A DNA stretch of 56,465 nt from Firm-04 sp045617625 (GTDB lineage: Bacteria > Bacillota > Clostridia > Oscillospirales > Ruminococcaceae), in NCBI GenBank assembly GCA_045617625.1, contig JAZLJA010000058.1, positions 1-56,465 of the forward strand, in the 5' to 3' direction. Numbering within the stretch: the stretch's first letter is position 1; the number at the start of each line of letters is the position of its first letter. The position numbers and the translations under genes are program-made. The notes under the pieces were generated by a model, which had not been told where the DNA came from, searched no databases, and was given only the letters and a program-made list of their open reading frames with translations. Of this stretch, positions 24,847 to 32,876 are shown piece after piece.

Positions 24847-25880
24847 CGCGTCACCTGCTCAATGAAGCCGCCGCCGATGACTCGTTCACCCTGATAGATC
24901 ACGGCGGACTGCCCGCGGGTCATGGCACGCTGCGAATTGGAAAAAGTCAGTTTTGCGTGATTTTCGGGCAAGAATTCCAGTATAGTCTCCGATTCACTGC
25001 GACTGTATCGCACCTTTGCAGTCAGGGGGAGATCAGGCAACGGTTCGGAAATCAAGCAAAAATCGCGAAGAATGCACGTATCTGCGAACAATTCCGATTC
25101 CGCACCGACATAGACACGATTCGTCTGCGCGTCCTTTTCCGTGACATAGATCGGCGCACCGACTGCCAGCCCAAGCCCTTTTCGCTGCCCGACTGTGTAT
25201 CGCCAATGCCCCTCGTGCGTGCCGATCTTCTGTCCGTTCGCGTCGAGAAAATCACCTGTCTGCTTGCAAAATCCATATTTCCGTTCCAGATACCCTGCGT
25301 AGTCGCCGTCAGGGAGAAAACAGATGTCCATGCTGTCTTTCGGAATGGTCGGCAAAAGCTGATTTTTCTCAGCAAGTGCGCGGATTTCAGGTTTCTCCAT
25401 ACCGTTCAGCGGAAACAACGTGTATGCAAGCTGCTCCTGCGTCAGCCGATAAAGCATATAGCTCTGGTCTTTCAGCCTGTCAAAACCGCGCATCAGCTCA
25501 TATTTTGCTGTCTGCTCGTTATACCGGACATCCGCATAATGCCCTGTGGCGATCTTCTCCGCACCGATTTTCCGCATATACGAAAGCAGTGCCGCAAACT
25601 TCACCGTGGGATTGCACACCACACACGGATTCGGCGTTTCACCATCACGATAGCGGTCTGCAAAATCCATAAGCACCTGCGACGAAAATGCCGCAGAACA
25701 ATCCAAAACCGCATGGGCAATGCCAAGCCGATCCGCCGTGCGCTTTGCGCCTTCCACATCAGGCATGACCGCAGGATCCATCACCAAAGTCACACCATAT
25801 ACTGTATATCCCGCCTGCTGCAACAGATATGCCGCCGCCGCAGAATCCACACCGCCGCTCATCCCAAGCACGATTTTCAT
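24843..25880 (-). CDS. mnmA: tRNA-specific 2-thiouridylase MnmA
   Basis: MnmA puts sulfur on U34 of tRNA-Lys/Glu/Gln, using ATP and sulfur from a cysteine desulfurase. The 345-residue protein has the PP-loop SGGVDS at 8-13, the catalytic Cys in NPCVVCN and the second sulfur-handling Cys in DICFLPDGDY. The start at 25880 gives the usual N-terminus (MKIVLGMSGG); the upstream ATG at 25901 has no ribosome binding site. It has a strong promoter and overlaps recG by four bases. A cysteine desulfurase and ThiI are encoded about 6 kb away. Confidence 0.97.
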   Translation of the reverse strand: MKIVLGMSGGVDSAAAAYLLQQAGYTVYGVTLVMDPAVMPDVEGAKRTADRLGIAHAVLDCSAAFSSQVLMDFADRYRDGETPNPCVVCNPTVKFAALLSYMRKIGAEKIATGHYADVRYNEQTAKYELMRGFDRLKDQSYMLYRLTQEQLAYTLFPLNGMEKPEIRALAEKNQLLPTIPKDSMDICFLPDGDYAGYLERKYGFCKQTGDFLDANGQKIGTHEGHWRYTVGQRKGLGLAVGAPIYVTEKDAQTNRVYVGAESELFADTCILRDFCLISEPLPDLPLTAKVRYSRSESETILEFLPENHAKLTFSNSQRAMTRGQSAVIYQGERVIGGGFIEQVTR

Positions 25881-25928
25881 TGCAAATACGGCTCCTTTCA
25901 TCCCAATATCGTCTGCACTCAGGATACT

Positions 25929-25957
25929 ATTATATCATCCCGATCCGAAATTGTCAA
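25929..25957 (-). promoter_or_regulatory. Promoter of mnmA-recG
   Basis: TTGACA, 17 bases, TATAAT on the minus strand: a near-consensus promoter, back to back with the plus-strand riboswitch promoter. Confidence 0.85.
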
Positions 25958-25995
25958 GAAATGAACGTCTGCTCCGCTTTTTCCGAGTCTCCCTC

Positions 25996-26024
25996 TTGAC
26001 ATTTTCTGCTGTTTGTGGTATGCT
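25996..26024 (+). promoter_or_regulatory. Promoter of the riboswitch-oadB operon
   Basis: TTGACA, 17 bases, TATGCT. Transcription would begin near 26031, exactly where the aptamer P1 stem starts. Confidence 0.85.
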
Positions 26025-26029
26025 TTATG

Positions 26030-26140
26030 TTGATAAGAGGGAGTAGCCTGCAAATCATGGGAAACCTGTTTGTGATTCGCGTCGTCATGCCCGATGCCAA
26101 GCGCATCCGCACGGATCATAATTGGCAAGACTTTTATCGC
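26030..26140 (+). promoter_or_regulatory. yybP-ykoY-type (Mn2+) riboswitch aptamer
   Basis: The element starts with GATAAGAGGGAGTAGCC and ends with GGCAAGACTTTTATC. GATAAGAG (26032-26039) pairs with CTTTTATC (26131-26138) as P1. The GGGAGTAGC block, the internal CGTCGTCAT block and the GCAAGAC block appear in the order known from yybP-ykoY Mn2+ riboswitches. The 3' strand of P1 is also the 5' strand of the terminator behind it, so ligand binding should favour readthrough. Identification is by recalled consensus, not by a covariance search. Confidence 0.75.
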
Positions 26141-26187
26141 ATCAGCGTTTCATCCCGTAACGTTCTGCTGCGATAGGGGTCTTTTTT
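26127..26187 (+). terminator. Riboswitch expression-platform terminator
   Basis: AAGACTTTTATCGCA (26127-26141) pairs along all 15 bases, with three G-T pairs, with TGCGATAGGGGTCTT. The stem continues inward with CAG/CTG and GTT/AAC, and a T6 run closes it. It uses the P1 3' strand of the aptamer, so aptamer and terminator exclude each other. Confidence 0.85.
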
Positions 26188-26243
26188 GTTTGCCCTCTGC
26201 ATTGTGGCAGGCGATGCCCAATTTTTCTGAAAGGAACGTATCT

Positions 26244-27350
26244 ATGGAAGTTTTGTATCAAAACCTGCTGAACCTCGATTGGAAAATGATCGTCATGTGG
26301 GCGATCGGCGGCGTGCTGATTTACCTCGCCATCAAAAAGGACATGGAACCCTCCCTGCTCCTTCCGATGGGTTTCGGCGCGATTCTCGTCAACCTGCCGC
26401 TTTCGGGGGCAGTCACACAGGGCGCGGAAGAAGGTCCGCTCTCCATTTTGTATGCCGCGGGCATTGCCAATGAACTGTTTCCGCTGATCTTATTCATCGG
26501 CATCGGTGCCATGATTGATTTCGGTCCGCTGCTGTCAAATCCCTTGCTGATGCTGTTCGGCGCGGCGGCTCAATTCGGTATTTTCTTCACGCTTTGTCTT
26601 GCATCGGTGTTCTTTGATCTCAACGACGCTGCATCCATCGCCATCATCGGCGCGGCAGACGGCCCCACCTCGATCGTCGTGGCACAGAAACTCTGCTCCA
26701 ATTATATCGGCCCGATCATGGTCGCCGCCTATTCGTATATGGCTTTGGTGCCCATCATCCAGCCGCCGATTATCCGACTGCTGACCACCAAAAAAGAACG
26801 CCAGATCCGCATGGAATATACTGCGCGTCCTGTCTCGAAAACCACACGCATTCTGTTCCCGATCTGCATCACCATCATCGCAGGACTGGTTGCACCCGCA
26901 TCGGTCGCACTCGTCGGATTTTTGATGTTCGGCAACCTGCTGCGTGAATGCGGTGTGCTGGACAGCCTCTCGGAAACCGCACAGAAAGTGCTGGCAAATC
27001 TCGTGACCATTTTCCTCGGCATCACCATTGCCTCCCAGATGCAGGCTGAGAACTTCCTCAAACTGAACACGCTCCTGATTCTCGGGCTTGGTCTGATCGC
27101 ATTCATCTTCGATACCGCAGGCGGTGTGCTGTTTGCCAAGTTCCTGAACCTGTTCCTCAAAAAGAAGCTCAACCCCATGATCGGTGCAGCAGGCATCTCG
27201 GCATTTCCGATGTCCGGTCGCGTGGTGCATAAAATGGCGATCAAGGAAGACCCCACCAACTTCATTCTCATGCAGGCAACGGGCGTCAACGTCTCAGGAC
27301 AGATCGCATCTGTCATCGCAGGCGGTCTGATCCTCAATTTCTTCCTGTGA
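26244..27350 (+). CDS. Na+-translocating decarboxylase beta subunit (OadB/GcdB/MmdB)
   Basis: A 368-residue polytopic membrane protein of the sodium-pump decarboxylase beta family, in which carboxybiotin decarboxylation drives Na+ export. Signatures are AIIGAADGPTSI (the conserved Asp region) and GISAFPMSGRVVHKMA near the C-terminus. ATG 26244 follows AAAGGAA; the longer ORF from 26094 would run through the riboswitch. A tiny OadG-like gene follows, but no carboxyltransferase alpha subunit or biotin carrier is nearby. Either these are elsewhere or this is an orphan ion transporter. The riboswitch upstream points to metal-ion control. Confidence 0.92.
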   Translation: MEVLYQNLLNLDWKMIVMWAIGGVLIYLAIKKDMEPSLLLPMGFGAILVNLPLSGAVTQGAEEGPLSILYAAGIANELFPLILFIGIGAMIDFGPLLSNPLLMLFGAAAQFGIFFTLCLASVFFDLNDAASIAIIGAADGPTSIVVAQKLCSNYIGPIMVAAYSYMALVPIIQPPIIRLLTTKKERQIRMEYTARPVSKTTRILFPICITIIAGLVAPASVALVGFLMFGNLLRECGVLDSLSETAQKVLANLVTIFLGITIASQMQAENFLKLNTLLILGLGLIAFIFDTAGGVLFAKFLNLFLKKKLNPMIGAAGISAFPMSGRVVHKMAIKEDPTNFILMQATGVNVSGQIASVIAGGLILNFFL

Positions 27351-27371
27351 GAACCGAAAGGAGATTCAATC

Positions 27372-27530
27372 ATGCTGTATCTTGCTGAAATCAATCCCTC
27401 TCACTTCATTGATAACCTGCGCTATATGGGGCTTGGAATGCTCGGCATCTTTATCGTCATTGGCGTTATTGCAGGACTGACCATGTTGCTCAACGCCCTG
27501 ACCTCAGGGGGCACTGACAAACATGACTGA
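27372..27530 (+). CDS. OadG-like small membrane subunit (52 aa)
   Basis: A 52-residue protein with one membrane helix (YMGLGMLGIFIVIGVIAGL), the pattern of sodium-pump decarboxylase gamma subunits, but with only a short charged tail (GGTDKHD). AAAGGAG lies upstream of the ATG and the gene is 21 bases after the beta subunit. In characterised pumps the gamma subunit links the alpha and beta subunits; the Pro-rich zinc-binding tail of classical OadG is missing. Its last eight bases overlap the next start. Confidence 0.8.
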   Translation: MLYLAEINPSHFIDNLRYMGLGMLGIFIVIGVIAGLTMLLNALTSGGTDKHD

Positions 27531-28338
27531 CGACATCAATCGCATCCCCGCAGAGGAAACCACCCCTGCCGACGATGTTCCAAAGCTGCAAAAGCCCGTG
27601 TTTCCCACCCCGCAGGAGGACTACGCCCCCCTGCCTGATGCCATCGGTGCCGAGCAGAAAAAGCCTGTGTTTCGCATCATCACCTGCATTGTGGCAGGAC
27701 TTGCTTTGCTTGCAGGCATCTTTTTGCTGTGCAGCAATCTGTTCGGACTATACGACCGCACGTTCAAGCAGCTTTCGTTCGATTACCGTGACGGCGAAAC
27801 AATCGGTGAGGTCATCACAGAACTCCCCGAAAGCCGCAGCATCGAGGACAAAACCATCTCCATCACCGCCGCACGATATTCCTTCGACAGTGCCGAACAG
27901 CTCGATATTTCCGCTTCCGCACTGGAATACAGCCACAACAGCACGGAGGACAGCCTGCACGAAAAAATCGGCGTCCCGAACTGGCTGTTTTCGCAGTCGT
28001 ACAATCTGCGGCAAATCGGGAATTTCTGCGAGGAAAAAAGTTTGTTCCGCTGGAAATCCACGGATGAACATTTTGTCCCCGATCTGGCAGCTATATGCTT
28101 TGCGACAGAAAGCACCGACCGCGCCGTGATTCAGTTTTACGACCACTATCACAGCGAGGTGGACGGCAAAAACTATCAATGTGAGATCTGGCTGATGGAA
28201 GAAATCGTCAGCGGACAGACCGTTTATCACACCATCTACCGCTACTATGACGGCGACAGACTGGCTGCCGTGCGCGTGGTCAAAAGCAATTCCGATTTTA
28301 TGGATGTTTACGATATCAAATCCTATTCTGTCTCATGA
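27523..28338 (+). CDS. One-pass membrane protein of unknown function
   Basis: A 271-residue protein of no recognised family. Residues 1-48 are a Pro/Asp/Glu-rich cytoplasmic tail, about 50-70 form one membrane helix (FRIITCIVAGLALLAGIFLLC), and the rest is a soluble, probably extracellular domain. That domain contains many Tyr, Asp and Glu (for example IEDKTISITAARYSFDS, QFYDHYHSEVDGKNY, YHTIYRYYDGDRLAAVRVV). It overlaps the OadG-like gene by eight bases, so it is translationally coupled and shares the metal riboswitch. A role together with the ion pump is inferred from linkage only. Confidence 0.75.
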   Translation: MTDDINRIPAEETTPADDVPKLQKPVFPTPQEDYAPLPDAIGAEQKKPVFRIITCIVAGLALLAGIFLLCSNLFGLYDRTFKQLSFDYRDGETIGEVITELPESRSIEDKTISITAARYSFDSAEQLDISASALEYSHNSTEDSLHEKIGVPNWLFSQSYNLRQIGNFCEEKSLFRWKSTDEHFVPDLAAICFATESTDRAVIQFYDHYHSEVDGKNYQCEIWLMEEIVSGQTVYHTIYRYYDGDRLAAVRVVKSNSDFMDVYDIKSYSVS

Positions 28339-28348
28339 TTCCGAAAAA

Positions 28349-28386
28349 AACGCCGTCGGCACGATGAAAACCGTGTCGGCGGCGTT
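28349..28386. terminator. Bidirectional terminator
   Basis: A 15-bp stem (AACGCCGTCGGCACG with CGTGTCGGCGGCGTT) with seven T on the minus strand and a weaker T-rich flank on the plus strand. It separates the oadB operon from the convergent histidine kinase gene. Confidence 0.88.
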
Positions 28387-28431
28387 GAATTTTATATCGT
28401 GATGTACCTGCGCGGAAATGATGCTGCTCTC

Positions 28432-29439
28432 TTATACCGTGTTGCGATAGATGCGCAGTTCAAACACCGCACCGTGCGGCTGGGCATTCTTCACCATGAG
28501 GATGCCGTTTTGTCCCTGTATCGTCTGCTTGGCGAATGCAAGCCCGATACCGTATCCGTTCTTGGCAAAATCCGAGGACTGATAAAACCGTTCAAAAATG
28601 TGCGGCATATCCTCCGCCGAAATACCCGCGCCCGTATCGGCAATCACGATCTGTGTGTAGATGTTGTTTTCCTCTGCCGAAAGCGTCACGCATCCACCCG
28701 ACGGTGTATGCTCGATGCAGTTTTTCAGAATGTTGCTCACTGCCTCGACACTGCGTTCAAAGTCGCCCTGAAACGCCGCGTTGCCGCATGATTCCGTCAC
28801 GATCTCCACACCTTTTAGTTCCGCAGAGATCATCAGCGGCTCTTTCGCGGCAGAAAGCAATTCCGCACACGAAACAGGTTCTTTCCGAAATTTCACGACG
28901 CCCGCATCCAGCCTTGAAAGCTTGAGCAGTGTTTCAATCAGCCATTGCATCCGCGCATTGAGATTCGCAAGTTCTTTGACGTATTCCATGCGTTTCTCAT
29001 CGGTCAGAGAATGCTTGGACAACAGATTCACGAGCAGCATCATCGAAGTCAACGGCGTGCGAAGCTGATGCGAAATGTCCTCCAGCGACATTTTCATGAA
29101 CACATGAGATTCCCGAAGCTGTGTATTCTGCTCGCGCAGTTCGATGGTCAGCTTGCGCACCTCGGCATTCAGCACGCCCATTGCGCCCTCATGCGTGTCG
29201 GAAAAGAACAAAGTCTCCTCCCCATGCAGCAGCTTGTCGATCTCGTCAGCGACTGCCAGAAGCGCATTTTCCTGTGCCCGCGCCGCAAGCCGCCAGATCA
29301 GCAAAATTCCCCCTGCGGTGAACAGCAGAATCAGTGCCGCCCAAATCGAAAACAGCGCAGCCCCCACGATCCCCAGACACACAAGCAGAAGACAGATGAT
29401 CCACAGTCTGCGGCACGGCATCAGTGAAAAGTCTTTCAT
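28432..29439 (-). CDS. Sensor histidine kinase
   Basis: A 335-residue membrane kinase. Two hydrophobic helices (about 12-30 and 32-50) flank a very short outer loop, so the signal is probably sensed in or near the membrane. A HAMP-like linker, the phosphoacceptor H-box SLEDISHQLRTPLT (His124), the N-box ILKNCIEHTPSG and ATP-lid blocks DTGAGIS and GYGIGLAFAK follow. The start overlaps the stop of the response regulator gene (ATGA). This small intramembrane-sensing layout is common in cell-envelope stress systems; the stimulus is unknown. Confidence 0.95.
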   Translation of the reverse strand: MKDFSLMPCRRLWIICLLLVCLGIVGAALFSIWAALILLFTAGGILLIWRLAARAQENALLAVADEIDKLLHGEETLFFSDTHEGAMGVLNAEVRKLTIELREQNTQLRESHVFMKMSLEDISHQLRTPLTSMMLLVNLLSKHSLTDEKRMEYVKELANLNARMQWLIETLLKLSRLDAGVVKFRKEPVSCAELLSAAKEPLMISAELKGVEIVTESCGNAAFQGDFERSVEAVSNILKNCIEHTPSGGCVTLSAEENNIYTQIVIADTGAGISAEDMPHIFERFYQSSDFAKNGYGIGLAFAKQTIQGQNGILMVKNAQPHGAVFELRIYRNTV

Positions 29440-30110
29440 GCGTCAACCGCCTTATATCCAAGCCCGCGCACCGTTTTGATGATGGACGGATTCTGCGGGT
29501 CATCCTCCACTTTTTCGCGCAGCCGCTTGATATAAACGGTCAGGGTGTTGTCAGTGACGAATTCCCCCGATGCCGACCAAAGTTCGTCGATCAGTCTGTC
29601 ACGCGACAAAAGCTGCTCCTTGTTCGACAAAAACACCAGCAGCAGCCGATATTCCAGTGCAGAGAGGAACAGTTCCTCGCCGTTTTTGGTGACAATGCCC
29701 CGCGCCGTGTCGATGCGCAGCGATTGGCACTGCACCGACGGTATATTCATTGTCTGTCTGCGAATGGCGTTTTTCATGCGTGCGACCAATTCTCGCGGGC
29801 GAAACGGCTTGCTGATATAATCATCTGCACCCACTTCAAATCCTGCGACCGTGCAAGCTTCATCGCCCGATGCCGTCAGAAAGATCACGGGTGTCTTCGC
29901 CTGTGCCTTGATCTGAGCGCAGACCGAAAAACCGTTGCCGTCCTGAAGCGAAAGATCAAGCAGTACGCAATCAAATTTCTCGGCAGAAAAGCATGCAAGT
30001 GCATCGGACTGCCCCTTGCAGTGTATCACAGAAAAGCCATCGCCCTGCAAAAAATCCATCAGCGATTTTGCAATCAGAGTGTCATCCTCCACCAGTAAAA
30101 CGCGTGTCAT
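29436..30110 (-). CDS. OmpR/PhoB-type response regulator
   Basis: A 224-residue regulator: receiver domain with phospho-acceptor Asp52 (LLDLSL), acidic pair EDD (8-10), Lys in SKPF, then a winged-helix DNA-binding domain (about 125-222) ending in IIKTVRGLGYKAVDA. ATG 30110 sits behind AGGAGG. It is the first gene of the two-component operon and has its own promoter. It is divergent from the dockerin-bearing SGNH hydrolase gene, a possible but unproven target. Confidence 0.96.
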   Translation of the reverse strand: MTRVLLVEDDTLIAKSLMDFLQGDGFSVIHCKGQSDALACFSAEKFDCVLLDLSLQDGNGFSVCAQIKAQAKTPVIFLTASGDEACTVAGFEVGADDYISKPFRPRELVARMKNAIRRQTMNIPSVQCQSLRIDTARGIVTKNGEELFLSALEYRLLLVFLSNKEQLLSRDRLIDELWSASGEFVTDNTLTVYIKRLREKVEDDPQNPSIIKTVRGLGYKAVDA

Positions 30111-30148
30111 ATATGTCTCCTCCTGCCGATTCAATACCGATATGTCGT

Positions 30149-30177
30149 ATTATACCATATCTTCGCAGAAAAAGCAA
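30149..30177 (-). promoter_or_regulatory. Promoter of the two-component operon
   Basis: TTGCTT, 17 bases, TATAAT on the minus strand, about 40 bases before the regulator start. Confidence 0.7.
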
Positions 30178-30209
30178 GATTTTTCTTTTTCCTTTTTGCG
30201 CTGTCCGTG

Positions 30210-30238
30210 TTGACAAACCCACGTTTTTCTGATAAAAT
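30210..30238 (+). promoter_or_regulatory. Promoter of the SGNH hydrolase gene
   Basis: TTGACA, 17 bases, TAAAAT, directed away from the two-component operon. Confidence 0.75.
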
Positions 30239-30299
30239 AATGATATGGTGTCTGCCTTTGCGGACGCCGCCCATCTTCAGACCAGAAAGGATCCCGCAT

Positions 30300-31514
30300 A
30301 TGAAAAAGACTTTTTCACGCATCATTTCCGCAGTCTCGGCAACAGTTTTGTCCATGACTGCCTTGATCTGCACAGCACCTGCCGATACGGCATCCGCTGC
30401 AAGCACAAAAACCCTGCTCGTGTTGGGTGACAGCATCTCTGCCGGCTACGGACTTGCAAGCGGCGATTACGGCTACTACGACTACGTTGCCGAATACGGC
30501 GGCTATACCGTTCAGAATCTTGCAGTATCCGGCGCAGACTGCTCCGATCTGCTTGCACTGCTCGAAAAGGACACCACCAAGCAGGCAGTCAAAAATGCCG
30601 ACCTCATCTGCATGAGCATCGGTGCCAACGACATTCTTCAGCCCGCAAAGGAATACCTGAAAGAATTCCAGCAGGACAATCAGGGCGAAGAAGAAAGCAT
30701 CACAGATATGATAAAGCGGCTGGACAAGGAGGGCAAGCTGCTGTCCGTCATCACAAAGCTGACAGGTGTGCTTCGCCCCTATATCAACGGTGTCGCTGAC
30801 CGCTACGGCAATGTCTCGGAAAAAGGCACCAAACAGTATCTTCCCGAGATTGAAACGGCAGTTCGTGCCATCAACGCCAATGTGCCCGTACTGATCCAGA
30901 CGATCTACAACCCCGTCGAATCCAGCGTCACCACCCTTGACGGCGAAGATCTCTCCGGCAGCTATGACGATGCACGCAAATTCGCCGCCGGACAGATCAA
31001 CAAGATCAACGATCAGATCATGGCTCTGGAAAGCTTTGAAACCGTGGATGTCTATAGTAAATTCACGGGTGCAGGCTGGGTCTACGTCAACACCGCCAAA
31101 AAAGATATTCACCCCTCACCCATCGGTCACGCGCTCATCGGCGCACAGATGATGCAGCAGCTCGGCATCAAGACCACAAAATGTGAACGCATCTTCAACC
31201 TGCTCAAAGGGCTTTCCGCCGCGAATTTCAGTGCAGTGGACGGCGATGATTACCGCACGCTGATCCGGTATTCCCCTTATCGGTTCGGCGACGTTGACAA
31301 CAGCGGCTCGGTGGATGCTACGGATGCCACCACAGTTCTGAAAACATATGTACAGAACATGATGGGCAAAAAGACTTCGTTCACCGCAATACAGACAGTC
31401 TGCGCATCCATCCATCGGAAAAGCTCGTTTGATGCCGCTGATGCCACCTCGATCCTGAAGTTCTATGTCCGCGGCTTCAGCAACACGAATATTTCGTGGG
31501 GCGAAGTCATGTAA
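30300..31514 (+). CDS. Dockerin-bearing SGNH/GDSL hydrolase
   Basis: A 404-residue secreted esterase/lipase-type enzyme. Signal peptide (1 to about 34, ending ADTASAA), SGNH domain with block I LVLGDSIS (Ser45), block III GAND and block V DIHPSPIGH (catalytic Asp/His), then a C-terminal dockerin (about 340-400). In cellulosomes such enzymes usually remove acetyl or other acyl groups from hemicellulose or pectin; the substrate is not known here. The first dockerin repeat (DVDNSGSVDATDATTVLKTY) is normal. The second has lost the calcium loop acids (ASIHRKSSFDAADAT). ATG 30300 follows AGAAAGGA; the upstream extension is rejected. Monocistronic. Confidence 0.92.
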   Translation: MKKTFSRIISAVSATVLSMTALICTAPADTASAASTKTLLVLGDSISAGYGLASGDYGYYDYVAEYGGYTVQNLAVSGADCSDLLALLEKDTTKQAVKNADLICMSIGANDILQPAKEYLKEFQQDNQGEEESITDMIKRLDKEGKLLSVITKLTGVLRPYINGVADRYGNVSEKGTKQYLPEIETAVRAINANVPVLIQTIYNPVESSVTTLDGEDLSGSYDDARKFAAGQINKINDQIMALESFETVDVYSKFTGAGWVYVNTAKKDIHPSPIGHALIGAQMMQQLGIKTTKCERIFNLLKGLSAANFSAVDGDDYRTLIRYSPYRFGDVDNSGSVDATDATTVLKTYVQNMMGKKTSFTAIQTVCASIHRKSSFDAADATSILKFYVRGFSNTNISWGEVM

Positions 31515-31546
31515 GCAGCACCGCACGATCAGATCCTATGCAAATC

Positions 31547-31586
31547 TGAGGGAAATCCGCTGATACGGGTTTCCCTCATTGTTTTT
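31547..31586 (+). terminator. Terminator of the SGNH hydrolase gene
   Basis: TGAGGGAAA(T)CCG-ctgata-CGG(G)TTTCCCTCA followed by TTGTTTTT. Confidence 0.8.
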
Positions 31587-31614
31587 GCAGGGTGGCTTTC
31601 TTTTCTGCCCCATA

Positions 31615-31643
31615 TTGCATTTTTCTCCAAAGTGTGCTATAAT
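31615..31643 (+). promoter_or_regulatory. Promoter of the cysteine desulfurase-thiI genes
   Basis: TTGCAT, 17 bases, TATAAT, about 35 bases before the desulfurase start. Confidence 0.75.
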
Positions 31644-31679
31644 AGAAAGGATTGATATATCAGGAAAGGAGCCGTCAAA

Positions 31680-32816
31680 ATGTCGGCATATCTCGATAAC
31701 GCAGCCACCACCAAACCATGCCGCGCCTGCATCGACGCCATGCTGAATGCACTCACCGAAACCTACGGAAATCCGTCCTCTCTGCATGGCATGGGGCTTT
31801 CGGCACAGCTTGCCGTTGATGCCGCCCGTGCGCAGATCGCAGCAGCTTTGGGCGCGGAAAAGGAATCTGTTTTGTTCACCTCAGGCGCCACCGAAAGCAA
31901 CAACATGGCAGTGCTCGGCACCGCCGCACGATACGGCAAGCGTGCCAAAAAAGCAGTTGTGACCACGGTGGAGCACGCCTCTGTCCGCGCCGCATTCGAT
32001 ACCCTTGAAGCACAGGGCTTCAATGTGGTGCGCATTGCCCCGCAGGATAACCCCGCTGATTTCGCCGCTGCATTTGCCGATGCCGTAGATAATAATACAT
32101 TTCTCGCAAGCATGATGCTTGTCAACAACGAAACAGGACACATCCTGCCCGTGAAAGAAGCGTTTGCCGCCGTCAAGCGAAAAAATCCGCAGGTCATCAC
32201 ACACTGCGATGCCGTGCAGGGATTTCTCAAAGTGCCGTTTCGTGCCGCCGACCTGCACGCCGACCTCATCACTGTCAGCGGACATAAGGTTCACAGCGCA
32301 AAAGGAATCGGTGCGCTGTGGCATCAAAAGGGCGTCAAGCTCGGCAGCCTGCTGCATGGCGGAGAACAGGAAAACGGCATCCGTCCGGGCACGGAATCCG
32401 TGCCGCTGATCGTGGGTTTCGGTGCTGCCGTCAAAGAAATGCGCGTGACCATCGACGAACGCCGCGCATACTGCACGACGCTCCGACAAGCGTGCATCGA
32501 ACAGCTTTCGGCAATCGAGGGCGTCACGGTGCAGTCACCGATCGACGGCTCTCCGTTTATCCTGAGTTTTTCGGTGAAGGGATTGCGCTCGGAAACCCTG
32601 CTGCATTTTCTCGAAGAACGTGAGGTCTATGTCTCCAGCGGCTCTGCCTGCTCGAAAGGCAAGCAAAGCGGCGTTTTACAGCAGTTCGGTATTCCCGATC
32701 ACCGTGCAGATTCCACCATCCGCGTAAGCTTTTGCGCCGAAAACACCTTAGAGGATATCCGGACACTCACAAGTCTCGTCGCCCTTGCGCATCAAACGCT
32801 GATTCACAAACGGTGA
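31680..32816 (+). CDS. Cysteine desulfurase (NifS/IscS-like)
   Basis: A PLP enzyme that takes sulfur from cysteine onto its own Cys as persulfide. The 378 residues carry the N-terminal YLDNAATT motif, TSGATESNN, THCDAVQ, the PLP-binding Lys203 in SGHKVHSAKG and the persulfide Cys324 in SSGSACSKGK. GGAG lies upstream. Placed 60 bases before thiI, it corresponds to the NifZ-ThiI pair of Bacillus and is the probable sulfur donor for ThiI, and perhaps for MnmA. No iron-sulfur scaffold gene is adjacent, so it may be dedicated to tRNA thiolation. Confidence 0.95.
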   Translation: MSAYLDNAATTKPCRACIDAMLNALTETYGNPSSLHGMGLSAQLAVDAARAQIAAALGAEKESVLFTSGATESNNMAVLGTAARYGKRAKKAVVTTVEHASVRAAFDTLEAQGFNVVRIAPQDNPADFAAAFADAVDNNTFLASMMLVNNETGHILPVKEAFAAVKRKNPQVITHCDAVQGFLKVPFRAADLHADLITVSGHKVHSAKGIGALWHQKGVKLGSLLHGGEQENGIRPGTESVPLIVGFGAAVKEMRVTIDERRAYCTTLRQACIEQLSAIEGVTVQSPIDGSPFILSFSVKGLRSETLLHFLEEREVYVSSGSACSKGKQSGVLQQFGIPDHRADSTIRVSFCAENTLEDIRTLTSLVALAHQTLIHKR

Positions 32817-32876
32817 CCCAAAGATACAATCGGCTGACGACCGAGTGATACTATTATAATAGAAAGAGGATTCATC

